Source: JAAYRQ01 sp035647815
GTDB taxonomy: Bacteria > Bacillota > Syntrophomonadia > Syntrophomonadales > Syntrophomonadaceae
Reading direction: 5' to 3'
Assembly (NCBI GenBank): GCA_035647815.1
Contig: DASRMR010000011.1
Span: forward strand, 1 to 7,993
Length of the DNA: 7,993 nucleotides
Position numbers and translations under genes: made by a program. This document shows, piece by piece, positions 1 to 6,532 of the stretch. The notes under the pieces were generated by a model. The model was given only the letters and a program-made list of their open reading frames with translations. It had not been told where the DNA came from and ran no database searches. How positions within the stretch are numbered: position 1 is the first letter of the stretch; every line of letters starts with the position of its first letter.

Positions 1-660
1 GGTATCTTCTAATTCGTATTTTAAATTTAACAAATCCCACTTATGTTTGCCTAAGAAGTGATAAGGGAGTAGATCTATTCTTTCTACTCCCTTTAAATTT
101 TTAATAAAATGAGCCATTTTTACTATATCTTCTTCATCATCAGTTAAATCAGGTATTACCACATATCTAATCCAGATAGGAATTCCAGATGTAGAAATGA
201 GCTTAAGATTTTCTAGATTAAGTTTATTAGGCATACTAGTGATATGTTTGCTTTTGGATGAATCAATATGCTTGATATCAGCTAAGACTAAATCAGTATA
301 AGGTAAAATGTCTTCCAGAAAAGTAGATTTAACATACAAAGCGGAATCTATACAAGTATGAATACCTGCCAATTTACATTCATGGAGAACTTTTTGGATA
401 AATTTAGATTGTAAAAGAGGTTCTCCACCTGAAAAGGTCACACCTCCCTGAGAAGCTCTAAAATACGGTTTAGCTCTGATGATAATATGCATCAATTCAT
501 CTACACTATACTCTTTAGCGTCTTTTGATTTTAAAGCCCAAGTATCCGGATTATGACAATATTTACAGCGCAAATGACACCCTTGCATAAAGATAACAGT
601 TCTAATTCCGGGGCCATCTAAAGTACTAAAAGTATCTATAGAATGTACTAACCCTTTCAA
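1..660 (-). CDS. pflA: Pyruvate formate-lyase activating enzyme, C-terminus cut by window edge
   Basis: This radical SAM enzyme uses a [4Fe-4S] cluster and S-adenosylmethionine to place the glycyl radical on pyruvate formate-lyase in the cytoplasm. I translated 220 open codons with no stop before base 1. The protein shows DGPGIRT at residues 15-21, the cluster motif CxxxCxxC (C28, C32, C35) followed by HNPDTW, the SAM-binding SGGEP at 77-81, ADIK at 127-130, and LLPYHFLGKHKW at 197-208. Family members run about 240-250 residues, so only a short C-terminal piece is missing. The start is TTG at 660-658: a GGGGAGG ribosome binding site lies 9-10 bases upstream, and an in-frame TAG sits two codons before it. 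The usual DTSG/DTNG near residue 105 reads DSAL here. The gene lies just downstream of pflB on the same strand, which supports co-transcription. The family call is firm. Confidence 0.95.
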   Translation of the reverse strand, partial: MKGLVHSIDTFSTLDGPGIRTVIFMQGCHLRCKYCHNPDTWALKSKDAKEYSVDELMHIIIRAKPYFRASQGGVTFSGGEPLLQSKFIQKVLHECKLAGIHTCIDSALYVKSTFLEDILPYTDLVLADIKHIDSSKSKHITSMPNKLNLENLKLISTSGIPIWIRYVVIPDLTDDEEDIVKMAHFIKNLKGVERIDLLPYHFLGKHKWDLLNLKYELEDT

Positions 661-674
661 ATGAATCTACCTCC

Positions 675-703
675 CCTTACAGATTACATAGTTTTGTAAA
701 ATG
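675..703. repeat. 29-bp direct repeat, intergenic copy between pflB and pflA
   Basis: This is a perfect copy of 740-768, offset by 65 bases, with 36 bases between the copies. It lies outside any gene. Its end (AAGG on the minus strand) runs directly into the pflA ribosome binding site, GGGGAGG, so the duplicated DNA now forms the immediate leader of pflA. The flanks of the two copies do not match, so only the 29 bases are shared. Confidence 0.93.
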
Positions 704-739
704 AAGTCCACAGTTAAACGATATTCATTGTGCCTTTGT

Positions 740-768
740 CCTTACAGATTACATAGTTTTGTAAAATG
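740..768. repeat. 29-bp direct repeat, copy in the 3' end of pflB
   Basis: This segment is identical over all 29 bases to 675-703. Read on the minus strand it runs from within the Thr codon of the last PflB residues (FYKTM) through the TAA stop and nine further bases. A small inverted repeat (TTACA, 6 bases, TGTAA) spans the stop codon. It is probably the original copy, because the encoded C-terminus is conserved in PFL (RTFxxxM-type ending). Confidence 0.93.
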
Positions 769-2974
769 TACGGTTGATTATTTCTTCCTGGTGTTCACGA
801 GATAGCTTAATAAAATGAACTGCGTAACCGGAAACCCGAATAGTTAAATCAGGGTATCTTTCAGGATGTTCCATAGCTTCTTTTAAAGTATTTAAATTAA
901 CTACATTTATGTTGATATGATGAGCATCTTGAGCAAAATATCCTTCTAATAAAGCGGCTAAATTAGCTACCCGTTCTAGATTATTAGATCCTAAAGCTGA
1001 AGGTACTATGGAAAAAGTAAAGGAAATGCCATCTTTAGCATAATCATAAGGTAGTTTGGCCACTGAATTACAAGCTGCAATTGCTCCATGTTCTTCTCGG
1101 CCGTGCAATGGATTAGCACCTGGTGCTAAAGGTTCTCCGCGTTTGCGACCATCAGGTGTTGTACCAGTATGCTTGCCATACATTACATTAGATGTAATGG
1201 TGAGAATCGACAATGTGTGAACAGAGTTTTTGTAAGTCGGATATTTTCTCAGTTTATTCATAAAGTTTTCTATTAATTTAACTGCAATTATATCTACTCG
1301 GTCATCATCATTTCCGAACATAGGGAATTCACCTTCAGTAATAAAATCAGTAATTAGCCCACGTTCATCTTTTACTAGTTTGACTTTAGCGTGTTTTATA
1401 GCACTAAGGGAGTCAGCAACTACCGATAAACCAGCCAAACCAAAGGCCATATAGCGGGTCAAATAAGTATTATGCAATGCTAATTCGATTCTTTCGTAAG
1501 CATACTTATCATGCATGTAATGAATAATATTCATAGCATTGACATAAAGGGAAGTTAACCAATCCATTTGGATATAAAACCTACGCACTACTTCATCATA
1601 GTCTAGATATTCCTCGGCATAGATAGGCATTTCGACACCTACCTGTTGACCTGTAATTTCGTCAATACCACCATTTAGTGCATAAAGCAAAAGCTTAGCT
1701 AGATTAGCTCTAGCTCCAAAATATTGGACTTCTTCTCCTAAACGCATGGCAGATACACAACAAGCTATACCATAATCATCACCGAAATCTTTGCGCATCA
1801 AATCATCATTTTCGTATTGAATAGTACTAGTTTCAATAGACAATTCTGCCACATAGTTAATAAAATTATCCGGAAGGTTTTTAGACCATAAGACTGTCAT
1901 ATTAGGCTCAGGTGCTGATCCTAAATTACGCAAGGTATGAAGTATTCTGAAACTATTTTTAGTAACTAGGGGGCGGCCATCTACACCTACTCCACCAATA
2001 GCCTCGGTAACCCAGTTAGGATCACCAGCAAATATATCACTATAACTAGGTGTACGCAGATGGCGAACTAACCTGAGTTTAATTACGAGCTGATCTATTA
2101 ATTCTTGAGCTTCTACTTCATCTATTACCCCTTTTTGCAAATCCCTTTCTATATAAATATCTAAAAAAGTTGAAATGCGACCGATACTCATTGCTGCTCC
2201 GTTTTGTTCTTTAATGGCAGCGAGATAACCGAAATACAGCCATTGGACCGCTTCAGATGCATTTTGGGCAGGACGGGATATATCAAAACCATAACTATGG
2301 GCCATCTCTTTTAATTCTTCTAAAGCCTTTTTTTGATCAAAGAGTTCTTCGCGTAAGCGGATATTGTAATCTGTCATCTGGCCACTTACCATGTTATAAT
2401 CATCTTCCTTAGCTGCGATAAGTAAATCTACTCCATATAGGCTCACTCTCCGGTAATCGCCTATAACTCTACCTCTACCATAAGAATCAGGTAAGCCTGT
2501 AATAATGCCTACTTTTCTAGCTAATTTCATTTCTGGTGTATAAACAGCAAATACTCCATCATTATGAGTACGCCTATGTTTTTCATAGAAATCTTTCACT
2601 TCAGGATTTAATTTACTTCCATAAGCTTCACACGCAACTGCAGTATGTCTTAATCCACCATCGACATTAATCCCCCTTTTAAGAGGCATATCAGTTTGCA
2701 GGCCTACAATAGTTTCTAACTCCTGGTCAATATAACCAGGGGGGTGTGTAGTTATATTAATAGGTGTATCAGGATCGATAGATAACACTCCACCATTAGC
2801 ACGTTCTTCTGCTAATAAAGTTTGGCATTTTTCCCACAAGCGAGTTGTTTTAGTAGTAGGCTTACATAAAAAATCGTCATTGCCTGTGTAGGGCTTATAA
2901 TTTTTTTGAATAAAATCTCTCACATCAATAGTATGTGTCCATTTACCCAGATTAAAATCTTTCCAATTATCCAT
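749..2974 (-). CDS. pflB: Pyruvate formate-lyase (formate C-acetyltransferase), glycyl radical enzyme
   Basis: It converts pyruvate and CoA to acetyl-CoA and formate in anaerobic fermentation. The product is 741 residues and collinear with the well-known enzyme (E. coli PflB has 760). Numbering from the start chosen here, the catalytic Cys pair in GIACCVSAM is C405-C406, and the radical glycine in RVSGYAVHF is G716, near the C-terminus as expected. Other landmarks are the TDYNIRLREE segment near residue 201 and QYFGARANLAKLLLYALNGG at about 417-436. Two ATGs compete for the start. The one at 2980 directly abuts AGGAGGT with no spacer. The one at 2974 lies 6 bases from it, so I prefer 2974, which removes two residues (M, C). 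All key residues are present and no frameshift is seen. The activase gene pflA follows after 88 bases. Both lie divergent from the ABC-F gene. Confidence 0.97.
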   Translation of the reverse strand: MDNWKDFNLGKWTHTIDVRDFIQKNYKPYTGNDDFLCKPTTKTTRLWEKCQTLLAEERANGGVLSIDPDTPINITTHPPGYIDQELETIVGLQTDMPLKRGINVDGGLRHTAVACEAYGSKLNPEVKDFYEKHRRTHNDGVFAVYTPEMKLARKVGIITGLPDSYGRGRVIGDYRRVSLYGVDLLIAAKEDDYNMVSGQMTDYNIRLREELFDQKKALEELKEMAHSYGFDISRPAQNASEAVQWLYFGYLAAIKEQNGAAMSIGRISTFLDIYIERDLQKGVIDEVEAQELIDQLVIKLRLVRHLRTPSYSDIFAGDPNWVTEAIGGVGVDGRPLVTKNSFRILHTLRNLGSAPEPNMTVLWSKNLPDNFINYVAELSIETSTIQYENDDLMRKDFGDDYGIACCVSAMRLGEEVQYFGARANLAKLLLYALNGGIDEITGQQVGVEMPIYAEEYLDYDEVVRRFYIQMDWLTSLYVNAMNIIHYMHDKYAYERIELALHNTYLTRYMAFGLAGLSVVADSLSAIKHAKVKLVKDERGLITDFITEGEFPMFGNDDDRVDIIAVKLIENFMNKLRKYPTYKNSVHTLSILTITSNVMYGKHTGTTPDGRKRGEPLAPGANPLHGREEHGAIAACNSVAKLPYDYAKDGISFTFSIVPSALGSNNLERVANLAALLEGYFAQDAHHININVVNLNTLKEAMEHPERYPDLTIRVSGYAVHFIKLSREHQEEIINRTFYKTM

Positions 2975-3077
2975 GCACATACCTCCTCGTTTTTATATTA
3001 TTGAGCATAAGTTAGTTTTTATTCATAAGGTGTAAAACAGTAATTAGCGATAAGCGATTTGTCATAAAATGTAGATA

Positions 3078-3106
3078 ATAGTAGGTGTTTATCATGTTTT
3101 TCGCAA
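3078..3106 (-). promoter_or_regulatory. Candidate sigma-A-type promoter for pflB (proximal)
   Basis: On the minus strand a -35-like TTGCGA (3106-3101) and a -10-like TACTAT (3083-3078) are separated by 17 bases, each matching 4 of 6 consensus positions. Transcription would start near 3070, giving a leader of roughly 95 bases before pflB. I saw no convincing Rex, FNR or CcpA operator nearby. It is a sequence match only. Confidence 0.35.
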
Positions 3107-3107
3107 G

Positions 3108-3136
3108 TTGTTAGTACATTCAGTATAGATTAAATT
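3108..3136 (+). promoter_or_regulatory. Weak candidate promoter for the structured RNA / ABC-F unit
   Basis: On the plus strand TTGTTA (3108-3113) and TAAATT (3131-3136) are spaced by 17 bases, each at 4 of 6 consensus positions. A second -10-like TATAGA lies at 3143-3148. A start between about 3143 and 3155 would place the structured region at the 5' end of the transcript. This would make the region a divergent promoter pair with pflB. Evidence is weak. Confidence 0.22.
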
Positions 3137-3140
3137 AAAC

Positions 3141-3169
3141 ATTATAGAAAGTCTAGCAGATGGTTTAAA
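3141..3169 (-). promoter_or_regulatory. Candidate sigma-A-type promoter for pflB (distal)
   Basis: On the minus strand a perfect -10 TATAAT (3146-3141) lies 17 bases from a weak -35 TTTAAA (3169-3164). Transcription would start near 3134, leaving a leader of about 160 bases. It competes with, or adds to, the proximal candidate at 3078-3106. Perfect TATAAT matches arise by chance in AT-rich DNA, so confidence is modest. Confidence 0.33.
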
Positions 3170-3170
3170 A

Positions 3171-3419
3171 TCCTCCTTATATAAGGAAGTTCGAAATTGG
3201 TGATCCAAACATGGCAAACGAAACATCAGAATGTGAGAAAGGTGAAACCTTCGAATGAATTCGAAGCTACTATGTTATTAAACGATGTTATAGGCAATAA
3301 TTAATCTGATGAGAATTAACACTTTTCGTAGAGGCGATTTCAATCGCCAAGATCTAGGTGTGTAGGCGCGGTTGCTAACAGGTTCAGTAGTATGCTCGAC
3401 ATAGATGTTAGGGATAGAT
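3171..3419 (+). ncRNA. Candidate structured RNA: stand-alone ncRNA or ABC-F leader
   Basis: No convincing gene lies here, but the stretch folds well by eye. Local hairpins are TCCTTAT/ATAAGGA (3174-3187), ACAT/ATGT (3223-3234, loop CAGA), CTTCGAA/TTCGAAG (3249-3266, loop TGAA), TTAAT/ATTAA (3301-3318) and GGCGAT/ATCGCC (3333-3348, loop TTCA). Longer helices nest around them: GAAAGGTG (3237-3244) with CACTTTTC (3320-3327), GCAAACG (3214-3220) with CGGTTGC (3369-3375, one mismatch), CTAACA (3375-3380) with TGTTAG (3406-3411), and ATCC (3203-3206) with GGAT (3412-3415). The G-U pair at 3241/3323 favours the plus strand as the transcribed one. I do not recognise the RNA class with certainty. Size and a multi-branched layout would fit large Firmicutes RNAs such as the raiA motif, but that is a guess. 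No hairpin is followed by a U-run, so read-through into the ABC-F gene is plausible. Confidence 0.45.
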
Positions 3420-3423
3420 TATA

Positions 3424-3440
3424 CTTAAGGTTAGCTTAAG
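3424..3440 (+). promoter_or_regulatory. Hairpin just upstream of the ABC-F ribosome binding region
   Basis: CTTAAG (3424-3429) pairs with CTTAAG (3435-3440) around the 5-base loop GTTAG. It sits 4 bases before GGGG (3445-3448), the only ribosome-binding-like sequence before the ABC-F start, which is 12 bases from the ATG and therefore poor. No U-run follows, so it is not an intrinsic terminator. It may influence translation initiation; that is inference. Confidence 0.3.
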
Positions 3441-3460
3441 ATATGGGGTTGACATAAAAA

Positions 3461-5365
3461 ATGATAATACTACAGGCTAAAGATCTAAGTGTGGCATTTG
3501 CTGGCCAGAAAATCTTGGATCAAATTAGTTTAGCTATAAAAGAAAAAGAAAGAATAGGCTTAGTGGGAGTAAATGGTTCGGGCAAAACTACTTTATTAAA
3601 ATGTCTTACTAAACAATTAGAACCTGATGAGGGAGAAATATTTAGTTCCCCCTTAACTTCGTCTGCCTATTTAGAACAACTGCCTGATTATGATAGCGAG
3701 CTTACCCTGTGGGAAGTAGTTATGGATAGTTTTGCAGATTTATTAGTAATGCGTAAAGAATTAAGAGGGTTAGAGTTGCAAATGACTGCAGCAGATGAAA
3801 CAGATTTACCTAAAATAATGGAGAAGTATACAAGAGTAACTGCCGAATATGAAAAAAACGATGGATATGATTGTGAAAACATAACCCGCAAAATCTTAAT
3901 CGGATTAGGATTTATAGATAGTGAATTTACCCGACCAGTTAATACTTTTAGTGGTGGGCAAAAAACACGACTTAATATTGCTAGATTACTAGCCTTAGAA
4001 CCGGATATACTATTTTTAGATGAACCTACTAACCACCTAGATATGGATGCAGTAGAATGGTTGGAAGAGTACCTACAAGTGTATCCAGGAACTATAGTAG
4101 TAGTTTCACATGATAGAATTTTTCTTGATAAAATAGCTACTCGTATAGTTGAATTAAGCCATACTAAGTTATATTCTTACCCTGGTAATTATTCTACTTA
4201 TCTCCAACTAAAAGCACAGACTTCTGCAGCTTGGGAAAAGGCATATCAAAAACAGCAGGAATATATAAAGAAAACGGAAGATTATATAAGGCGTTTTAAA
4301 GCGGGAATTAAGTCGAAACAAGCTCATGGCAGGCAACAACAGCTTAATCGATTAGAAAGAATTGAAAATGAAAAAAGAGATCTTACTATAGCTCCCTGGG
4401 ACTTTAAATTACAACAGGAAAGTGCTTTAGAAGTATTAAAAGTTAATAATCTAGCTAAATCTTATGATGAAACACTTTTTAAAAATGTAAATATTCATCT
4501 GCGTAAAGGTGATAAAGTAGCTTTAATAGGACCGAATGGTTGTGGTAAGACTACTTTATTAAAAATCATCTTAGGTGAAATTGAACCAGATGTAGGCAAA
4601 GTTGAAATCGGTGGTCGGGTAATTATGGGGTATTTTTCACAACAGTTTGAAGGTTTAGATCAAAATAAAACAATCTTAGATGAGATTATATATAACTTTG
4701 ATATTACTATCGAAAAAGCTAGAAGTTTATTGGGTAGAATGCTTTTTTCTGGTGATGATGTATTAAAAATGGTGGGAAATCTTAGTGGCGGTGAAAAAGC
4801 CCGTGTTTCGATATTAAAATTATTACTTACGGGTGCTAATTTCTTAGTCCTAGATGAACCGACTAATCATCTAGATATCGAAAGTCGGCTAATAGTAGAA
4901 GATATGCTTGCACAGTATAATGGCACAATATTGATGGTATCTCACGATAGATATTTTATTGACCAGATAGTCGATGAAATACTAGTTTTTAGAGATGACC
5001 AGCTAGTACGCTTTTTAGGAAACTATAGTGATTTTCATAATCATGAAATATCTATAGTACAAAATATAGAAAAAGATTTTATAGAAGAAAAGCCTAGTCA
5101 ACAACAATTGCACAGAGATGAAAACAAGGAAAGACTGCGCTTAGAGCGTAAAATTCATAGAGATTTATCCGAGTTAGAAACTAGGATTGATAATAATGAA
5201 GAGCAAATTATTAAAATAGAAACCAAATTAACTAGTCCCGAAATTTATGCTGATGCAGATAAGGTGCAAATATTAAGTCGGCAATTGGAAGAGTTGCAAA
5301 AAGAAGTTCTAGTTCTTTATGAGAAGTGGGAAAAATTAGGTAGTTTAGCTGAAGATTATGCATAA
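3461..5365 (+). CDS. ABC-F family ATPase (translation factor, Uup/YdiF-like)
   Basis: ABC-F proteins lack membrane domains and bind the ribosomal E site, acting on stalled or antibiotic-bound ribosomes. The 634-residue protein has two ABC domains. Domain 1 has Walker A GVNGSGKTT (36-44), signature SGGQK (164-168), Walker B and catalytic Glu in LFLDEPTNHLD (D187, E188), and H217. Domain 2 has GPNGCGKTT (357-365), LSGGEK (441-446), D465/E466 and H495. The basic, helical inter-domain linker (about 250-310), which touches P-site tRNA in this family, includes RRFKAGIKSKQAHGR. A charged C-terminal coiled coil follows (about 555-628), as in Uup and YdiF (about 640 residues). The start is ATG at 3461: an in-frame TAA lies two codons upstream, and the ribosome binding site is weak. 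A housekeeping role is likelier than antibiotic resistance, though sequence alone cannot exclude the latter. HflX follows after 17 bases. Confidence 0.95.
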   Translation: MIILQAKDLSVAFAGQKILDQISLAIKEKERIGLVGVNGSGKTTLLKCLTKQLEPDEGEIFSSPLTSSAYLEQLPDYDSELTLWEVVMDSFADLLVMRKELRGLELQMTAADETDLPKIMEKYTRVTAEYEKNDGYDCENITRKILIGLGFIDSEFTRPVNTFSGGQKTRLNIARLLALEPDILFLDEPTNHLDMDAVEWLEEYLQVYPGTIVVVSHDRIFLDKIATRIVELSHTKLYSYPGNYSTYLQLKAQTSAAWEKAYQKQQEYIKKTEDYIRRFKAGIKSKQAHGRQQQLNRLERIENEKRDLTIAPWDFKLQQESALEVLKVNNLAKSYDETLFKNVNIHLRKGDKVALIGPNGCGKTTLLKIILGEIEPDVGKVEIGGRVIMGYFSQQFEGLDQNKTILDEIIYNFDITIEKARSLLGRMLFSGDDVLKMVGNLSGGEKARVSILKLLLTGANFLVLDEPTNHLDIESRLIVEDMLAQYNGTILMVSHDRYFIDQIVDEILVFRDDQLVRFLGNYSDFHNHEISIVQNIEKDFIEEKPSQQQLHRDENKERLRLERKIHRDLSELETRIDNNEEQIIKIETKLTSPEIYADADKVQILSRQLEELQKEVLVLYEKWEKLGSLAEDYA

Positions 5366-5382
5366 AAAAGGAGTTTATAAAT

Positions 5383-6477
5383 TTGCGAGTTAAAAAAAAG
5401 GAGAAAACGATATTAGTTGGGTTAAGATATGGTCGGAAATCCCGAGCCGATTTTGAAGCTGACATGGAAGAATTAGAAGGCCTAGTAGAAGCTGCTGGTG
5501 GAGTAGTTATGACTACTATCTCCCAAAACAGATCGAGACCAGATCCAGCTACTTATGTAGGTAAAGGCAAAATCGAAGAATTATTTCATCTAATCGAGGA
5601 ATTAGAGCCTAACTTAATAGTATTCGATACTGAACTATCACCAGTCCAACTAAGAAATATAGAAGAACAACTTAAAACACGGATTGTAGATCGCACTATG
5701 CTTATCTTAGATATATTTGGGCAGAGAGCTAAATCTAATGAAGGTATCTTACAAGTAGAGTTAGCTAGGCTACAATATGAGTTACCTAGATTAACTGGCA
5801 AGGGTACAGAATTAAGCCGTATTGGTGGAGGTATTGGCGCTAGGGGTGCTGGGGAACAAAAGCTTGAATTAGATCGTCGTCAGATAAGAAGACGAATAAA
5901 AAGGCTTAAAGAGCAGATGGAAAAAGTTGAAAAGACTAGGGAGTTACATCGTAAACAACGTCAAAGAAAAGGACTTAAAATAGTATCATTAGTAGGTTAT
6001 ACTAATGCAGGCAAATCTTCTGTTTTTAACTCCTTATGCGAGTTAGCTCATCCTAGTGGTGAGGTACAAGTAGAAGCTAAAGATAATCTTTTCCAGACTC
6101 TCGACACTACAACTAGGAAAATCAGTATAAGTCAAGATAACAATATACTTATAAGTGATACAGTAGGCTTTATAAAAGACTTGCCACATCATTTAATCGC
6201 CGCTTTTAAATCAACTTTAGAAGAAGCAATTCAGGCTGATCTGTTAATTCATGTTGTCGATGTATCTGATTCTAGTTATATGGAAAAGACCCTAATCGTT
6301 CAAGATGTTTTACAGAGTTTAGGGGCAGATCCTGATAGTATACTTACTGTACTTAATAAAGTAGACTTGTTAGATGATGCTCCTTTTGATGACCAAGAGT
6401 TATATATTTCAGCACGCACTAAATCAGGGTTTGATCAATTAATTAAGAAAATAAATCACCATTTATTCGAAACATAA
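5383..6477 (+). CDS. hflX: HflX GTPase, ribosome-associated, lacking the usual C-terminal domain
   Basis: HflX binds the 50S subunit and splits stalled or hibernating 70S ribosomes under stress. The 364-residue protein has the HflX N-terminal domain (about 10-130, with RPDPATYVGKGK and VDRTMLILDIFGQRA) and the Gly-rich linker LSRIGGGIGARGAGE (144-158). A basic coiled coil follows (about 160-195), then the GTPase domain. GTPase motifs are G1 GYTNAGKS (205-212), switch I LFQTLDTTTRK, G3 DTVGF (259-263), G4 NKVD (325-328) and G5 SAR (343-345). It ends about 15 residues after G5, whereas E. coli HflX (426 residues) carries roughly 50 more. About 10 extra residues lie between G1 and switch I (about 219-233). 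The start is TTG at 5383, preceded by AAAGGAG 9 bases upstream. The 17-bp gap to the ABC-F gene indicates one operon. The family call is firm. Confidence 0.95.
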   Translation: MRVKKKEKTILVGLRYGRKSRADFEADMEELEGLVEAAGGVVMTTISQNRSRPDPATYVGKGKIEELFHLIEELEPNLIVFDTELSPVQLRNIEEQLKTRIVDRTMLILDIFGQRAKSNEGILQVELARLQYELPRLTGKGTELSRIGGGIGARGAGEQKLELDRRQIRRRIKRLKEQMEKVEKTRELHRKQRQRKGLKIVSLVGYTNAGKSSVFNSLCELAHPSGEVQVEAKDNLFQTLDTTTRKISISQDNNILISDTVGFIKDLPHHLIAAFKSTLEEAIQADLLIHVVDVSDSSYMEKTLIVQDVLQSLGADPDSILTVLNKVDLLDDAPFDDQELYISARTKSGFDQLIKKINHHLFET

Positions 6478-6532
6478 GTTATTATTAGAGTAAGATATCT
6501 AGGTTGGAAATGGAACCTGAGGAGAATTGAGT

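Noticed and set aside
675..768. Repeat-spacer-repeat geometry (29-36-29) resembling a minimal CRISPR array
   Set aside because: One copy encodes the conserved C-terminus and stop codon of PflB, there are only two copies, and no cas genes are present.
3304..3332. CTGATGAG resembling the hammerhead ribozyme core
   Set aside because: The required GAAA segment after stem II is absent (GTAG instead), and the three-stem arrangement does not close.
2981..3460. ZTP (pfl-motif), T-box or other common riboswitch in the pflB/ABC-F gap
   Set aside because: I looked on both strands for the conserved cores (for example CCGCCUGGGC-type or the T-box GGGUGGUACCGCG) and saw none.
3449..3468. Perfect -35-like TTGACA followed by GATAAT just before and within the ABC-F start
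   Set aside because: The spacing is only 8 bases and the -10-like part lies inside the coding region; no -10 exists at 16-18 bases.
6501..6518. Small hairpin AGGTT/AACCT before the LCP ribosome binding site
   Set aside because: It has only five base pairs with an 8-base loop and no U-run, so chance is a sufficient explanation.
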